Origin: Clostridium sp. E02
GTDB taxonomy: Bacteria > Bacillota > Clostridia > Lachnospirales > Lachnospiraceae
Length of the DNA stretch: 64,000 nucleotides
Reading direction: 5' to 3'
Assembly (NCBI RefSeq): GCF_003833015.1
Contig: NZ_RJLQ01000005.1
Coordinates: 62,001-126,000 of the forward strand
Numbering within the stretch: the first letter of the stretch is position 1; each line of letters begins with the position of its first letter. The notes below the pieces were generated by a model that was given only the letters and a program-made list of their open reading frames with translations, had not been told where the DNA came from and did no database searches. Below are positions 17,903 to 27,291 of this stretch, piece by piece. The position numbers and the translations under genes are program-made.

Positions 17903-18496
17903 ATGCTGACAGGCATAAAGAACGGATGGAAGACATTTTACGGCAAACATCCCGCAATGGCACAGTTTATCATATTTTTTATCGTATCCAATGGAGTTAC
18001 GGTATTACAGCTGGTATTAATGCCAGTATTCCGAACGATATTTGAGACGACTTCTCTGGTACATCAAAGTTTCCAGATCGGACAGATCGGTTCAAATCCA
18101 GATGGAACGCCATACTACATTTTTAATTATGCCGCCGGTACCATTGGTAAGGGTGGTGGGGGAGGACTTGCGTATTTTTTAGCTGTGGAAATCACCATGG
18201 CCATCGCTCAAATCATTAATTTCTTCCTTCAAAGGAGTGTGACTTTTAAGGCGAGCAATAGCGTACGAAAGGCAGCCATGTGGTATGTCATTGCCTATAT
18301 CATTATTACAATTGGTGCAGCGGCGCTTCAAGGCCTTTATAAAGCACCGATCTATGATTTGTTCATGAATCGGTTCAACCTTTTAGGAAACGGTGAGACC
18401 ATAGCAGATGTGATTACAATGCTGATTAATTCAGCCATTTCATTCTGGGTGTTCTTCCCAATATTCCGAATTATTTTTAAAGACAAAGAGGCATGA
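17903..18496 (+). CDS. GtrA-like multi-pass membrane protein
   Basis: A 197-residue protein with about four membrane helices. The segment INFFLQRSVTFKA matches the NF-x-x-x-R-x-x-F signature of the GtrA/DPMS family, whose members are linked to moving polyprenyl-phosphate-bound sugars or to surface glycosylation. A glycine-rich loop (GTIGKGGGGGLAYF) sits between helices one and two. It is the last gene of the GH3 operon (15-bp gap, AAGGAGGG site) and is followed by a strong terminator. A role in handling a surface glycan is plausible but unproven. Confidence 0.7.
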   Translation: MLTGIKNGWKTFYGKHPAMAQFIIFFIVSNGVTVLQLVLMPVFRTIFETTSLVHQSFQIGQIGSNPDGTPYYIFNYAAGTIGKGGGGGLAYFLAVEITMAIAQIINFFLQRSVTFKASNSVRKAAMWYVIAYIIITIGAAALQGLYKAPIYDLFMNRFNLLGNGETIADVITMLINSAISFWVFFPIFRIIFKDKEA

Positions 18497-18504
18497 TTGC
18501 CGAA

Positions 18505-18548
18505 AAAGAAGCCAGTTCCGAAAACGGAACTGGCTTCTTTTTTAATAA
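18505..18548. terminator. Bidirectional terminator between GH3 operon and rubrerythrin
   Basis: A 16-bp perfect stem with AAAA loop (18505-18520 / 18525-18540), T-rich on both sides, serving the converging GtrA-like and rubrerythrin genes. Confidence 0.9.
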
Positions 18549-19078
18549 TTTTCAACTTTTCTTTCAAAATAGGATTTCGGGTGAGCGCAGGTAGGACAAA
18601 TCTCCGGAGCTTCCGGTCCCTCATGGATGTATCCACAGTTGCGGCATTTCCAGCCAAGAGGAGCATCTCCTTTAAAGGTATTTCCGCTTTTTAGGCTTTC
18701 AAGAAGTTTTAAGTAGCGTTTCTCATGCGCTGCCTCTACTTTTCCTACAAATTCAAACTTAAGAGCAAGTGCTTTAAATCCTTCCGCTCTTGCATCCTCA
18801 GCCATCCGTTTATACATATCGGTCCATTCATAGTTCTCGCCTTCCGCGGCATCTGCTAGATTGTTTTCCAGATTTGAGGTATCGTGCAGCTCTCTGAACC
18901 ACATCTTTGCATGCTCTTTTTCCTGATCTGCTGTTTCTAAATATAAGGCGGCCATCTGCTCATAACCTGCTTTTTTGGCAGCAGAAGCATAATAAGTATA
19001 TTTGTTTCTTGCCATAGATTCTCCAGCAAATGCATCCTTTAAATTCTGCTCTGTCTTTGTTCCCGCATAGTTTGACAT
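18542..19078 (-). CDS. rbr: Rubrerythrin (ferritin-like domain then rubredoxin domain)
   Basis: A 178-residue non-heme peroxidase of anaerobes that reduces H2O2 with electrons from rubredoxin or NADH. Residues 1-140 form the diiron four-helix domain, with Glu in AFAGESMARNKY, ETADQEKEHAKMW and KVEAAHEKRYL as metal ligands. The C-terminal rubredoxin domain has CRNCG and CPTCAHP. It lies downstream of a reverse rubrerythrin and a PerR-type gene on the same strand, which points to control by peroxide. Confidence 0.95.
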   Translation of the reverse strand: MSNYAGTKTEQNLKDAFAGESMARNKYTYYASAAKKAGYEQMAALYLETADQEKEHAKMWFRELHDTSNLENNLADAAEGENYEWTDMYKRMAEDARAEGFKALALKFEFVGKVEAAHEKRYLKLLESLKSGNTFKGDAPLGWKCRNCGYIHEGPEAPEICPTCAHPKSYFERKVENY

Positions 19079-19119
19079 CGTATAAACCCTCCTGTTTTTT
19101 CTAGATCGTTGACGGATTA

Positions 19120-19665
19120 TTAACCAAAGTAGCGTTCCAGTAATCCCTTAAATGCTTTTCCGTGACGTGCTTCATCCTTAGCCATCTCATGAACGGTATC
19201 ATGGATTGCATCTAAGTTTAATGCTTTTGCCCGTTTTGCAAGGTCAAACTTACCTGCCGTTGCGCCATTCTCAGCAGCAACTCTTAATTCTAAGTTCTTC
19301 TTTGTGCTAGAGGAAACACATTCTCCCAGTAATTCAGCGAATTTAGAAGCATGCTCAGCTTCTTCAAAAGCAGCTTTTTCGTAGTATAAGCCGATTTCAG
19401 GATACCCTTCTCTATGAGCCGCTCTAGACATAGCCAGATACATTCCTACTTCAGAACATTCCCCTTCAAAGTTTGCTCTTAAGTCTTTCATAATGTCTTC
19501 TGGAGATCCCTGTGCAACTCCGATCTCATGTTCGCAAGCCCAGGACATATCGCCTTCATCTTGTAACTTAAACTTTTCAGATCCAGCCTTACATACTGGA
19601 CAAAATTCTGGTGCTGTTTCTCCTTCGTGAACATAACCGCATACAGTACAAACCCATTTTTTCAT
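19120..19665 (-). CDS. Reverse rubrerythrin (rubredoxin domain first)
   Basis: A 181-residue protein with the rubredoxin module at the N-terminus ([10 protein letters not shown]...CPVCKAG, residues 1-40) and the ferritin-like diiron domain after it ([40 protein letters not shown]). This swapped order defines the reverse rubrerythrins known from Clostridium acetobutylicum, where they act in PerR-controlled O2 and H2O2 reduction. It is 41 bp upstream of the classical rubrerythrin in the same direction and has a candidate Per box in its promoter region. Confidence 0.93.
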   Translation of the reverse strand: MKKWVCTVCGYVHEGETAPEFCPVCKAGSEKFKLQDEGDMSWACEHEIGVAQGSPEDIMKDLRANFEGECSEVGMYLAMSRAAHREGYPEIGLYYEKAAFEEAEHASKFAELLGECVSSSTKKNLELRVAAENGATAGKFDLAKRAKALNLDAIHDTVHEMAKDEARHGKAFKGLLERYFG

Positions 19666-19723
19666 GATTTCATGTCTCCTTATATTTTAATTTTTTTCTT
19701 AGTTAAGTAATTTAAATCAAAAA

Positions 19724-19738
19724 CAATAATGATTACTG
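19724..19738 (-). promoter_or_regulatory. Candidate PerR box before reverse rubrerythrin
   Basis: CAATAAT-G-ATTACTG agrees with the 7-1-7 Per box TTATAATnATTATAA at 9 of 14 defined positions, in an AT-rich region 59 bp upstream of the start codon. Confidence 0.4.
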
Positions 19739-19778
19739 ATATTAATTTAGCACAATTAAATTCGTTTGTCAAGAGATT

Positions 19779-20171
19779 TTAACAATTATTCTGCGTACAA
19801 TTGTTACAGGTTCCGTAAAAAAAGATCTTATGGCTGTCAATGAAACCTTCCGCATGTTTTTGAGCCAGATCATTGATATGATCAATCGGATCGAGGGCTA
19901 GGTCAGAGACTTGACCGCACTGTTTGCACACAAAATGATAGTGTGGGGAGGTGTCCGCATCAAAGTGATCTGCACCATCACCACATGTCAGTTTTTGAAT
20001 CTCCCCTAGTTCAACCAGAAGATTTAAATTCCGGTAAACAGTTCCCAGACTGATATTGGGATACTCTTCACGGATCGAGGTGTATAGAGCGTCGGCAGTG
20101 GGGTGATCCTTCCTTGCCATTAAGCAAGCTTTAATGGATTCCCGCTGACGGCTATACTTTAATGTTTTCAT
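19779..20171 (-). CDS. perR: Fur-family peroxide regulator, PerR type
   Basis: A 130-residue Fur-fold repressor. The winged helix (about 1-80) contains SLGTVYRNLNLL, and the dimerisation domain carries DADTSPHYHFVCKQCG and the distal pair CNNC, so a structural Zn(Cys)4 site is present. The metal-sensing histidines HYHF are seen. Assignment to PerR rather than Fur or Zur comes from its rubrerythrin neighbours and the short length; sequence alone cannot settle it. A Per-box-like dyad lies upstream, consistent with autoregulation. Confidence 0.85.
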   Translation of the reverse strand: MKTLKYSRQRESIKACLMARKDHPTADALYTSIREEYPNISLGTVYRNLNLLVELGEIQKLTCGDGADHFDADTSPHYHFVCKQCGQVSDLALDPIDHINDLAQKHAEGFIDSHKIFFYGTCNNCTQNNC

Positions 20172-20196
20172 GGCCGCTCCTTTTCATAAATAATAA

Positions 20197-20211
20197 TTAT
20201 AGTGATAATTG
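20197..20211 (-). promoter_or_regulatory. Candidate PerR box before perR
   Basis: TTATAGT-G-ATAATTG matches the 7-1-7 Per box at 10 of 14 positions, 26 bp upstream of the perR start. Confidence 0.45.
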
Positions 20212-20255
20212 TTACTATTTAATAATAAAAGATTCGAATGAATTTGTCAATCTTC

Positions 20256-21206
20256 TTATACGTTTAAAGAAATATGTTCCTTGGAAATTCGTATAAATTC
20301 TTTGGTTGCCTGAGAGAGATATCGGTCTTTATGACATCCGAAGGCTAAAACGCCGTGACTGCGTGTGTAATTTAAAGAATAAAAGTTCAGACCCATTTTT
20401 TTCATAATCCGGCCTTCGGTTTCTGAATTACCAGATATAAACATTCGGGGATAGAACGTAATTCCCATTCCTTTGGCGGTAAGAGCAAGAACTGTTTCTA
20501 TGTTTTCGGTTTCCAAAAGAATCGAAGGGGTCAGTTGTGCATCCTCAAAGATCTCATCTGCAATGGTACGAATTCGATTTCCTTTATTAATTAGAAGATA
20601 AGGACAATTTTTTAAAAGCGTAATATCAGCATTCGCTTCCAGTTCTTTTTTGATCTCCGCTTGGTTTCCGGGGAAATACCGGTCAAAAATCTGATCGGGT
20701 ACCACAAGGAGAATCTCTTCTTCGCAGATAGGAACTGTCTCAACATTCTCCACCTTAAACGGGAGAAGGTCAATCATAAGATCAATATCCCCATGAATCA
20801 GTGAATGGGTAAGCTCAGAAGAATTTCCCTCGATTAAATTCAGTTCAATATTGGGAAATTTTTCTTGATAAGCGGGTAAGATAATAGGAAGAAGAAAGCG
20901 GCCCCTTGTATGAGAGATACCAATGGAGATCTGTCCAGTGGTAAAATCCTTAATATCAGCTAGTTCCCGGTACGTTTCGTCTTTAAGATCCAATAGTTCT
21001 TTTGCCCGGATTTTCAGAGCACGGCCGGCATATGTTAGGGTAAGAGGCATGGTTCGGTGAAAGAGCTGTACGTCAAATTCCTTTTCAAGATTCGATATAT
21101 GGCTGCTTAAAGACTGTTGTGAAATAAAAAGCTGTTTTGCCGCTCGGGTGATATTTAATTCTTCTGCGACCGCAAGAAAATATTCCAGGTTCAGAAAGTT
21201 AATCAT
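20256..21206 (-). CDS. LysR-family transcriptional regulator
   Basis: A 316-residue LysR-type regulator: winged helix at residues 1-60 (EYFLAVAEELNITRAAKQLFISQQSLS split over the helix-turn-helix) and a periplasmic-binding-like effector domain from about residue 90 (TGQISIGISHTRGRFLLP). Start codon supported by GGAGGCTTAATT. It begins 2 bp after the PHP phosphatase gene, so the two are co-transcribed; its target and ligand are unknown. Confidence 0.9.
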   Translation of the reverse strand: MINFLNLEYFLAVAEELNITRAAKQLFISQQSLSSHISNLEKEFDVQLFHRTMPLTLTYAGRALKIRAKELLDLKDETYRELADIKDFTTGQISIGISHTRGRFLLPIILPAYQEKFPNIELNLIEGNSSELTHSLIHGDIDLMIDLLPFKVENVETVPICEEEILLVVPDQIFDRYFPGNQAEIKKELEANADITLLKNCPYLLINKGNRIRTIADEIFEDAQLTPSILLETENIETVLALTAKGMGITFYPRMFISGNSETEGRIMKKMGLNFYSLNYTRSHGVLAFGCHKDRYLSQATKEFIRISKEHISLNV

Positions 21207-21208
21207 AA

Positions 21209-21928
21209 TTAAGCCTCCAGCTTAGGGATATAGGGAATAAGCCGTTCGATGGAACTGTTTATAATCAGTTCTTCTGGAACATTCATTTCTTCTAATAGTT
21301 CATAAGCCCTTACATGATTACCAACATCTTCCACGACATGAGCATCGCTGTTTACAACAATGGAGGCACCGTAATGAATGCAACGCTCCAGCATTTTTTT
21401 GTAATTTTCTTTCGCATCGAGACGGGAACTTAAGGGGTGCAAAGAGCTTGAATTCACTTCAAGTAATTTGTGATTCTGGGCAGCTGCAGAAACAACGGTA
21501 TCATAATCGAAAGGAAATCGACTGTCATCGGGGTGACCGATAATCGTGACATATGGATTTTCTATGGCACCTACATAAGCACTGGTGTTTTGGGAAACAG
21601 TACTATCTTTATAGCAGGGCTGGTGAATGCTGGCGATGGAGTAGTCCAGTTTTTCCAATATTCCTCTTCTTAAATCCACTCGTCCTGTGTGATCTAATAT
21701 ATTTAGTTCCGAACCCATGAGTATGTTGACTCCATAAAGGGTACGAGGGATAACCTTAAAATTAATAAAATAGAAATCACTGCATGTTCCTGGCATCTTC
21801 GGTGCGTGATCCGTGGAACCGAAAACGCTCAGTCCTTTCTCGGAAGCGGCTTTTGCCATCTCGTATAATGTGTTGTATGCATGTCCGCTTGCGATGGTGT
21901 GGGTATGCAGGTCTAAAATGTCCTTCAT
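21209..21928 (-). CDS. PHP-domain phosphatase, YcdX-like
   Basis: A 239-residue polymerase-and-histidinol-phosphatase-fold enzyme. Trinuclear metal-site residues are seen in DLHTHTIASGHA, STDHAPKM, MGSELNI, SIHQPCY, GHPDDSRF, EVNSSSL and NSDAHVVED. The pattern matches the YcdX subfamily, which acts as a phosphatase or phosphoesterase with an unsettled substrate. Start supported by AAAGGACAC. First gene of a two-gene unit with the LysR regulator. Confidence 0.85.
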   Translation of the reverse strand: MKDILDLHTHTIASGHAYNTLYEMAKAASEKGLSVFGSTDHAPKMPGTCSDFYFINFKVIPRTLYGVNILMGSELNILDHTGRVDLRRGILEKLDYSIASIHQPCYKDSTVSQNTSAYVGAIENPYVTIIGHPDDSRFPFDYDTVVSAAAQNHKLLEVNSSSLHPLSSRLDAKENYKKMLERCIHYGASIVVNSDAHVVEDVGNHVRAYELLEEMNVPEELIINSSIERLIPYIPKLEA

Positions 21929-22101
21929 GTTTTGTGTCCTTTCTTTTTGCCAGGTTTCATGTTTCTAGGGAAATGTTAGCATATAACTCAAATATAACAT
22001 ACTTTTCCAGAGAAAACTATAGAATTATCAGGTGGGATGTGTTAAATATATACTTAGATTTTGTGTTAAAAGTTAGAATTTTATGAATGGAGGAAATACG
22101 A

Positions 22102-23010
22102 ATGAGCGAAGAACTAAAAACAGAGACAATGGCGGATTTTGAGAAAGAATTGGAAGCATCCTTAAAAAGGATTCGAAAAGGAGACCAGCTGACGGGTACA
22201 GTCATCAGCGTGGAAGAGGAAAAGATCCGTCTTGATTTAAAGTATTTTGCGGAAGGACTCATCTACAAAGAAGAATTAAGCAGTGATCCCAATTATGATC
22301 TTCTTGCTTCCGTTCAGCCTGGTGATGAAATAACCGCATTGGTGATTCAATCCGATGACGGAGAAGGTCATGTTGTTTTATCCAGAAAAGAAATCAGTGA
22401 TCTGGAAGCATGGGACAATCTAAAGTCTTTACTGGAAGAGCGAACCATCTGTAATGTGAAGATAGAGAAGGCAGTTAAGGGTGGTGTGGTGACATATTTA
22501 AATGGAATTCGTGGATTTATACCGGCTTCTAAGCTTGCAGCGGACTACGTGGAGGATTTACAAGTCTATGAGGGAAAGACCATAGAAGTGACCGTTATCA
22601 CTGCAGACGAAGAAACCAGAAAGCTGATCTTATCCGGGAAAGAACCCGCACTTATGAAACGTAACGAAGAGACAAAACAAAAGATAGCAAAATGCCAGGT
22701 TGGAGCGGTCATGGAAGGAACCGTAGACAGTATAAAAGATTATGGTGCTTTTATTAATTTAAACAATGGTCTTTCCGGTCTGCTTCATATTTCCCAGATC
22801 AGCAGTCAAAGAATCAAACACCCAGGAGCTGTTTTAAAGGAAGGACAAACCGTAACGGTTAAAATACTTGCCCTCAATGACAATAAGATCAGTCTTAGTA
22901 TGAAAGCAGTGGAAGCGGATGAAGAGGCAGTGGATGTGGGGTTTGATTACCAAGAAGAAGGAACTGCAGCAACCGGTCTTTCTGCACTCTTAAAAGAATT
23001 AAAATTTTAG
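22102..23010 (+). CDS. S1-domain RNA-binding protein
   Basis: A 302-residue protein with three S1 OB-folds (about 30-100, 115-185 and 200-270). The third is the most typical (GAVMEGTVDSIKDYGAFINL...GLLHISQIS). Short multi-S1 proteins of Firmicutes are often named ribosomal protein S1 homologues or YpfD-like, and bind mRNA or ribosomes; a precise role cannot be assigned. An ATG 15 bp upstream is in frame, but GGAGG lies between the two and favours 22102. Confidence 0.85.
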   Translation: MSEELKTETMADFEKELEASLKRIRKGDQLTGTVISVEEEKIRLDLKYFAEGLIYKEELSSDPNYDLLASVQPGDEITALVIQSDDGEGHVVLSRKEISDLEAWDNLKSLLEERTICNVKIEKAVKGGVVTYLNGIRGFIPASKLAADYVEDLQVYEGKTIEVTVITADEETRKLILSGKEPALMKRNEETKQKIAKCQVGAVMEGTVDSIKDYGAFINLNNGLSGLLHISQISSQRIKHPGAVLKEGQTVTVKILALNDNKISLSMKAVEADEEAVDVGFDYQEEGTAATGLSALLKELKF

Positions 23011-23140
23011 AAACTCGGCAAAAAGAATATAAAAGATCAGGTTTTTATGGTATACTATGGGAAGAAACAGGGGCCGCTGATTTTCGTTGACCCCTGTCAA
23101 ACTGACTTCTTACTGGGTGGGCAAGAGAGGGGGATGTGGA

Positions 23141-23824
23141 ATGAATATTCCCAAATCATTTAATCAGGTGGACAAATGGAAATCTGTCATGTTTTTGTAT
23201 GACTCAGCATTAAAGGAGATTAATACAAAGATAGAAATTCTTAATAATGAATATGTGCATATTTATAATTACAATCCCATAGAGCACATAAAATCAAGAC
23301 TGAAAACTCCAGACAGCATCGTGAAAAAGCTAAAGCGGTATGGATATGATGTCACTATTGACAACATGGTGGAGAAATTAAACGACATTGCAGGAATTCG
23401 GATCATCTGCTCTTTTACATCGGATATTTATCCCATTGCTGAGATGATAACAAAGCAAAGTGATGTTACCGTTCTTTTTGTAAAGGATTATATTGAGAAT
23501 CCAAAGCCGAACGGGTATAAAAGTTATCACATGGTAGTCACGATCCCGATCTATCTAACCGATGGACCGGTGGAGACAAAGGTAGAAATTCAAATTCGTA
23601 CCGTTGCCATGGATTTTTGGGCAAGTCTTGAACATAAGATATACTATAAGTTTGAAGGGAATTCCCCTGCATATCTCCAACAGGAGTTAAAGGCATGTGC
23701 GGATGTAGTTAATATGCTGGATAAAAAGATGTTTTCTCTAAATCAGGCAATCCTTGAATTAAGTGAAGAAAAGCATCCGGAATCAGGATATGAAACAGAG
23801 AACTATAGAGCAGAAGATGAATGA
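23141..23824 (+). CDS. Small alarmone synthetase, RelQ/YjbM type
   Basis: A 227-residue single-domain (p)ppGpp synthetase. It contains the RelA/SpoT synthetase motifs: DIAGIRIICSF, NPKPNGYKSYHMVV and VEIQIRTVAMDFWASLEHKI, with the catalytic Glu in the second-last motif. There is no hydrolase, TGS or ACT domain, so it makes alarmone only. An extended -10 (TGGTATACT, 23048-23056) lies upstream. The start at 23141 is chosen over in-frame upstream codons because it fits the family start and follows GAGAGGGGGA. Confidence 0.93.
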   Translation: MNIPKSFNQVDKWKSVMFLYDSALKEINTKIEILNNEYVHIYNYNPIEHIKSRLKTPDSIVKKLKRYGYDVTIDNMVEKLNDIAGIRIICSFTSDIYPIAEMITKQSDVTVLFVKDYIENPKPNGYKSYHMVVTIPIYLTDGPVETKVEIQIRTVAMDFWASLEHKIYYKFEGNSPAYLQQELKACADVVNMLDKKMFSLNQAILELSEEKHPESGYETENYRAEDE

Positions 23825-23837
23825 TCATAAAAGTGAA

Positions 23838-23873
23838 AGCCTTAACGATTCCATTCGATTAAGGCTGTTTTTA
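23838..23873 (+). terminator. Terminator of the alarmone synthetase gene
   Basis: AGCCTTAA (23838-23845) pairs with TTAAGGCT (23859-23866), followed by GTTTTTAA. Confidence 0.8.
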
Positions 23874-23899
23874 ATCTGTAAAATAAAGAAGGGCTTGTT

Positions 23900-25699
23900 A
23901 TGGGTTCATTAACAAAAGACACCTTTCAGATTCTTAAACTTTATCAGAAGAAAGGGTTTGTCTTTGCATTGTTTTATCGGCTGGTTACAACTCCCCTATA
24001 TCTTCTTGCCCTAAACAAGGGATTGCAGTTTACCCTTAATAAGGCCGATTACAGCTATCTAACCACAGCCAATATTGGGTTTTATTTGATCAAACCCGTA
24101 ACTATTTTGTGGATCTTAGGGATGCTTTTATTTGGGATCTTGATTTTACTGCTGGAAACTGGTTGTTTCCTTACTCTTTATCAGGGAACGTTTTATAGTA
24201 GAAAACTATCATTTGGGGAAATTTTAACGGGAGGTCTAATTAAACTCTGGGATGAGATTCGTGAGAAAAACTGGCGGCTTGGTCTGCTGGTACTAGCACA
24301 TTATGTATGGATGAATTTGTATTTTATTTACCGGATGTTTGTACATTTAAAACCGCTTAACTTTGTTATGAATGAGATCTTTAAACAGCCATGGGGAAGC
24401 GCTTCTTTGATTGTTCCAATGATTCTTTTGTTTCTTCTGGCATTTCCAGGACTTTATACCGTCCATGTCTGTATGGTAGAACAGAGAAATTACCGGGACG
24501 GATACTTTAGAAGCTGGTGGCTATTAAAAGACCGGCTGTTGGAAGTTCTGGCAATCATAGCAGGCTATTATGTTTTGGTGATTGCCGCTTTTTGGGGAAT
24601 CTATGCAATTGGTGTATTTTTAACAGCAGTGATTGTCACCCTGTTCACAGACAGCAGTCTAACACTTGCACTCATGTCTGCAGCGGTTGACCGCATGGAA
24701 TTGGTACTTTTGTTTTTGACAAGTATTTTTATGGTATCAGGTATAACAGGAGCCATCAGTGTCCAATATTTCCGCTTTAGCAGCAAAATTTCAAGGAAGA
24801 CAGCTGTGATCCGTTTGGGAAATACCAAAACCAATAGCCGGAAGATGACACTGGTTCTTATAAGTGTTATAATCGTGCTTAGTCTGCTTTCTTTTTTTGA
24901 TGTGGTAAGGAATGGATCTCTTATCACTGGGGAGCTGCTAAGTGAAATACAGATAACCGCACACCGGGGGAGTTTAAGGGAAGCACCAGAGAATACCATG
25001 GCTGCCATTACAAAGGCAGTTGAGGACCTCGCTGATTATGTTGAGATTGATGTACAAGAAACCAGCGACAAAATTGTGGTACTGGGGCATGATAATACCT
25101 TAAAAAGGGTGGCAGGGGTCAATCGCCCCATTCGTTCCTATACGTTCAAGGAATTAGAGACAGTTGATGTTGGAGCATGGTTTTCCGATGAATACAAAGG
25201 AGAACGAATCCCGTCGCTTATGGAAGTAATGGAATACTGCAAAGGAAAGATCCGCATCAACATAGAGATAAAAGGGCAAAAGCCAGGGAGTGATCTGCCA
25301 GAACAAGTGGTATTCTTGATTCAGGAATACCAGATGGAGGAACAGTGTGTGGTCACTTCCACCAGGCTCTCCTATCTAGCAAGGATTAAAAAGTTAGATC
25401 CGAAGATCCGAACCGGATACATTTTATCAGCAGCTTACGGGAATTGTTATTCCAGTGATGACATTGATTTTATCAGCCTGCGATCTAATTTCGTAAGCGA
25501 AAGACTGGTAGAATCCGCTCATGAGAAAGGAAAAGCAGTTCACGCATGGACCATTAACACAAAAGGCGAGATGGAACGGATGAAGATGCTTAAAGTGGAT
25601 AATATCATTACGGATTATCCAGTGCTTACAAGAGAAATTATTTATCGGAAAGAAGCAGAGGAGAATTTGCTTGAGTATGTAAGGCTGTTGTTAAAATAG
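23900..25699 (+). CDS. Membrane glycerophosphodiester phosphodiesterase
   Basis: A 599-residue protein. The first ~340 residues hold about eight hydrophobic helices (the GDPD membrane domain), and the remainder is a complete GDPD TIM barrel starting ITAHRGSLREAPENT, with the metal and catalytic residues in VEIDVQETSD, LGHDNTLKR and NIEIKG. It should release G3P and an alcohol from glycerophosphodiesters or lipoteichoic-type polymers at the membrane. A link to the G3P genes at 3.8-9.3 kb is possible but they are 14 kb away. Confidence 0.92.
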   Translation: MGSLTKDTFQILKLYQKKGFVFALFYRLVTTPLYLLALNKGLQFTLNKADYSYLTTANIGFYLIKPVTILWILGMLLFGILILLLETGCFLTLYQGTFYSRKLSFGEILTGGLIKLWDEIREKNWRLGLLVLAHYVWMNLYFIYRMFVHLKPLNFVMNEIFKQPWGSASLIVPMILLFLLAFPGLYTVHVCMVEQRNYRDGYFRSWWLLKDRLLEVLAIIAGYYVLVIAAFWGIYAIGVFLTAVIVTLFTDSSLTLALMSAAVDRMELVLLFLTSIFMVSGITGAISVQYFRFSSKISRKTAVIRLGNTKTNSRKMTLVLISVIIVLSLLSFFDVVRNGSLITGELLSEIQITAHRGSLREAPENTMAAITKAVEDLADYVEIDVQETSDKIVVLGHDNTLKRVAGVNRPIRSYTFKELETVDVGAWFSDEYKGERIPSLMEVMEYCKGKIRINIEIKGQKPGSDLPEQVVFLIQEYQMEEQCVVTSTRLSYLARIKKLDPKIRTGYILSAAYGNCYSSDDIDFISLRSNFVSERLVESAHEKGKAVHAWTINTKGEMERMKMLKVDNIITDYPVLTREIIYRKEAEENLLEYVRLLLK

Positions 25700-25771
25700 C
25701 CAGTCATGAACTCTTCTGATTCATAAAAAACAAAAACAGGGCAAGGCCCTAATTAATGGAGGTAAGATACG

Positions 25772-27169
25772 ATGGACAAAACCAAAGGACAGTTACTACA
25801 AGAAGAATTGACATTTAAATTTCCCCACATAGGAAAAGATGCACCCGCACAGATAGAAGAAGCAAAGATGTTTTGTGAAGGATACAAAACGTTTTTGGAT
25901 AATGGAAAGACAGAGCGGGAATGTGTCAGAGAAGCAGTTGCTATGCTAGAGATGCAGGGATATCTACCTTATGAAGGTGGGAAGAAATATCAGCCGGGTG
26001 ATAAAGTTTACTTTGTGAACCGGGGAAAAGCAATTCTCGCAACTACATTTGGAACAGAGAAGTTAAACAAAGGACTGCGCATCAATGGGGCACATATCGA
26101 TTCCCCAAGACTTGATTTAAAACCCAATCCTGTCTATGAAAAGAATGATCTGGCATTCTTTAAGACACATTATTACGGTGGAATCCGCAAATATCAGTGG
26201 GTAACCGTTCCGCTTGCCATGCATGGTGTCATTATTAAGAAAAATGGGGAAGTGGTTGAAGTTAATATTGGGGAAAAAGAAGGAGACCCGGTATTTTGTA
26301 TTACGGATCTACTTCCTCATCTGGCTTTGGAACAAAACGATAGAAAGCTAAAAGATGGAATCAAGGGAGAAGAGCTTAATGTTATCATTGGGTCCCTTCC
26401 ATTTGTTGATGATGCAGAACTCAAAGATCCAGTTAAACTTTTGGCTTTGAAACTACTTCATGATCGATATGGAATTACAGAGGCAGATTTTTTGCGGGCA
26501 GAGATTGAACTTGTTCCAGCCCAGAAAGCAAAGGATGTGGGGTTAGACCATAGCATAATTGGAGCTTATGGACAAGATGACCGGGTGTGTGCTTACACTG
26601 CATTGATGGCGGAACTTGAAACCGTGAATCCAAAGTTTACAACCGTTACCATATTATCGGACAAAGAAGAGATTGGTTCAGACGGAAATACGGGGTTGAA
26701 TTCCGATTATGTGCTTCATTACATACAAGATCTGGCAGAGATGGCAGGTGTAAACGTAAGAGAAGTGCTTCAGAATTCCATTTGTTTGTCTTCCGATGTT
26801 AATGCTGCTTATGATCCTACCTTTGCTTCCGTATTTGAGGAAAGAAACGCCTGCTTTTTAAACAAAGGCTGCGTACTAACCAAATATACCGGAGTGCGAG
26901 GAAAAGCAGGTTCAAACGATGCCAGTGCGGAATTAATGGCAAAGGTGATTGCCATGATGGAAGCGGAAGGTGTTTACTGGCAGATTGGAGAACTTGGTGC
27001 GGTCGATCAGGGCGGCGGTGGAACCATAGCCAAATATGTAGCTCATATGAATGTAGATACAGTGGATCTTGGCGTTCCCATTCTATCCATGCATGCTCCA
27101 TTTGAACTTTCCTCCAAGCTGGATGTATACAATACGTATAAAGCATTCCGGGTATTTTATAAATCTTAA
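25772..27169 (+). CDS. M18-family aminopeptidase
   Basis: A 465-residue zinc aminopeptidase of the aspartyl-aminopeptidase family. Di-metal ligands and catalytic residues are visible in GAHIDSPRLDLK, GQDDRVCAYTAL, SDKEEIGSDGNTG and SMHAPFELSSKLD. It is expected to trim N-terminal residues from cytoplasmic peptides; no signal peptide is seen. Start supported by GGAGGTAAGA. It stands alone between the GDPD gene and a lipoprotein gene. Confidence 0.93.
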   Translation: MDKTKGQLLQEELTFKFPHIGKDAPAQIEEAKMFCEGYKTFLDNGKTERECVREAVAMLEMQGYLPYEGGKKYQPGDKVYFVNRGKAILATTFGTEKLNKGLRINGAHIDSPRLDLKPNPVYEKNDLAFFKTHYYGGIRKYQWVTVPLAMHGVIIKKNGEVVEVNIGEKEGDPVFCITDLLPHLALEQNDRKLKDGIKGEELNVIIGSLPFVDDAELKDPVKLLALKLLHDRYGITEADFLRAEIELVPAQKAKDVGLDHSIIGAYGQDDRVCAYTALMAELETVNPKFTTVTILSDKEEIGSDGNTGLNSDYVLHYIQDLAEMAGVNVREVLQNSICLSSDVNAAYDPTFASVFEERNACFLNKGCVLTKYTGVRGKAGSNDASAELMAKVIAMMEAEGVYWQIGELGAVDQGGGGTIAKYVAHMNVDTVDLGVPILSMHAPFELSSKLDVYNTYKAFRVFYKS

Positions 27170-27291
27170 GGAATTATTGAAAAATATGTTAATTTATTGA
27201 AACTACTTTTTTTACCTGTTGGGATATGGTATAACTGACAGGAAGAACTTCATGACTTATTCAAAAAAAGAGAAAGAAAAAGGAAAATATA

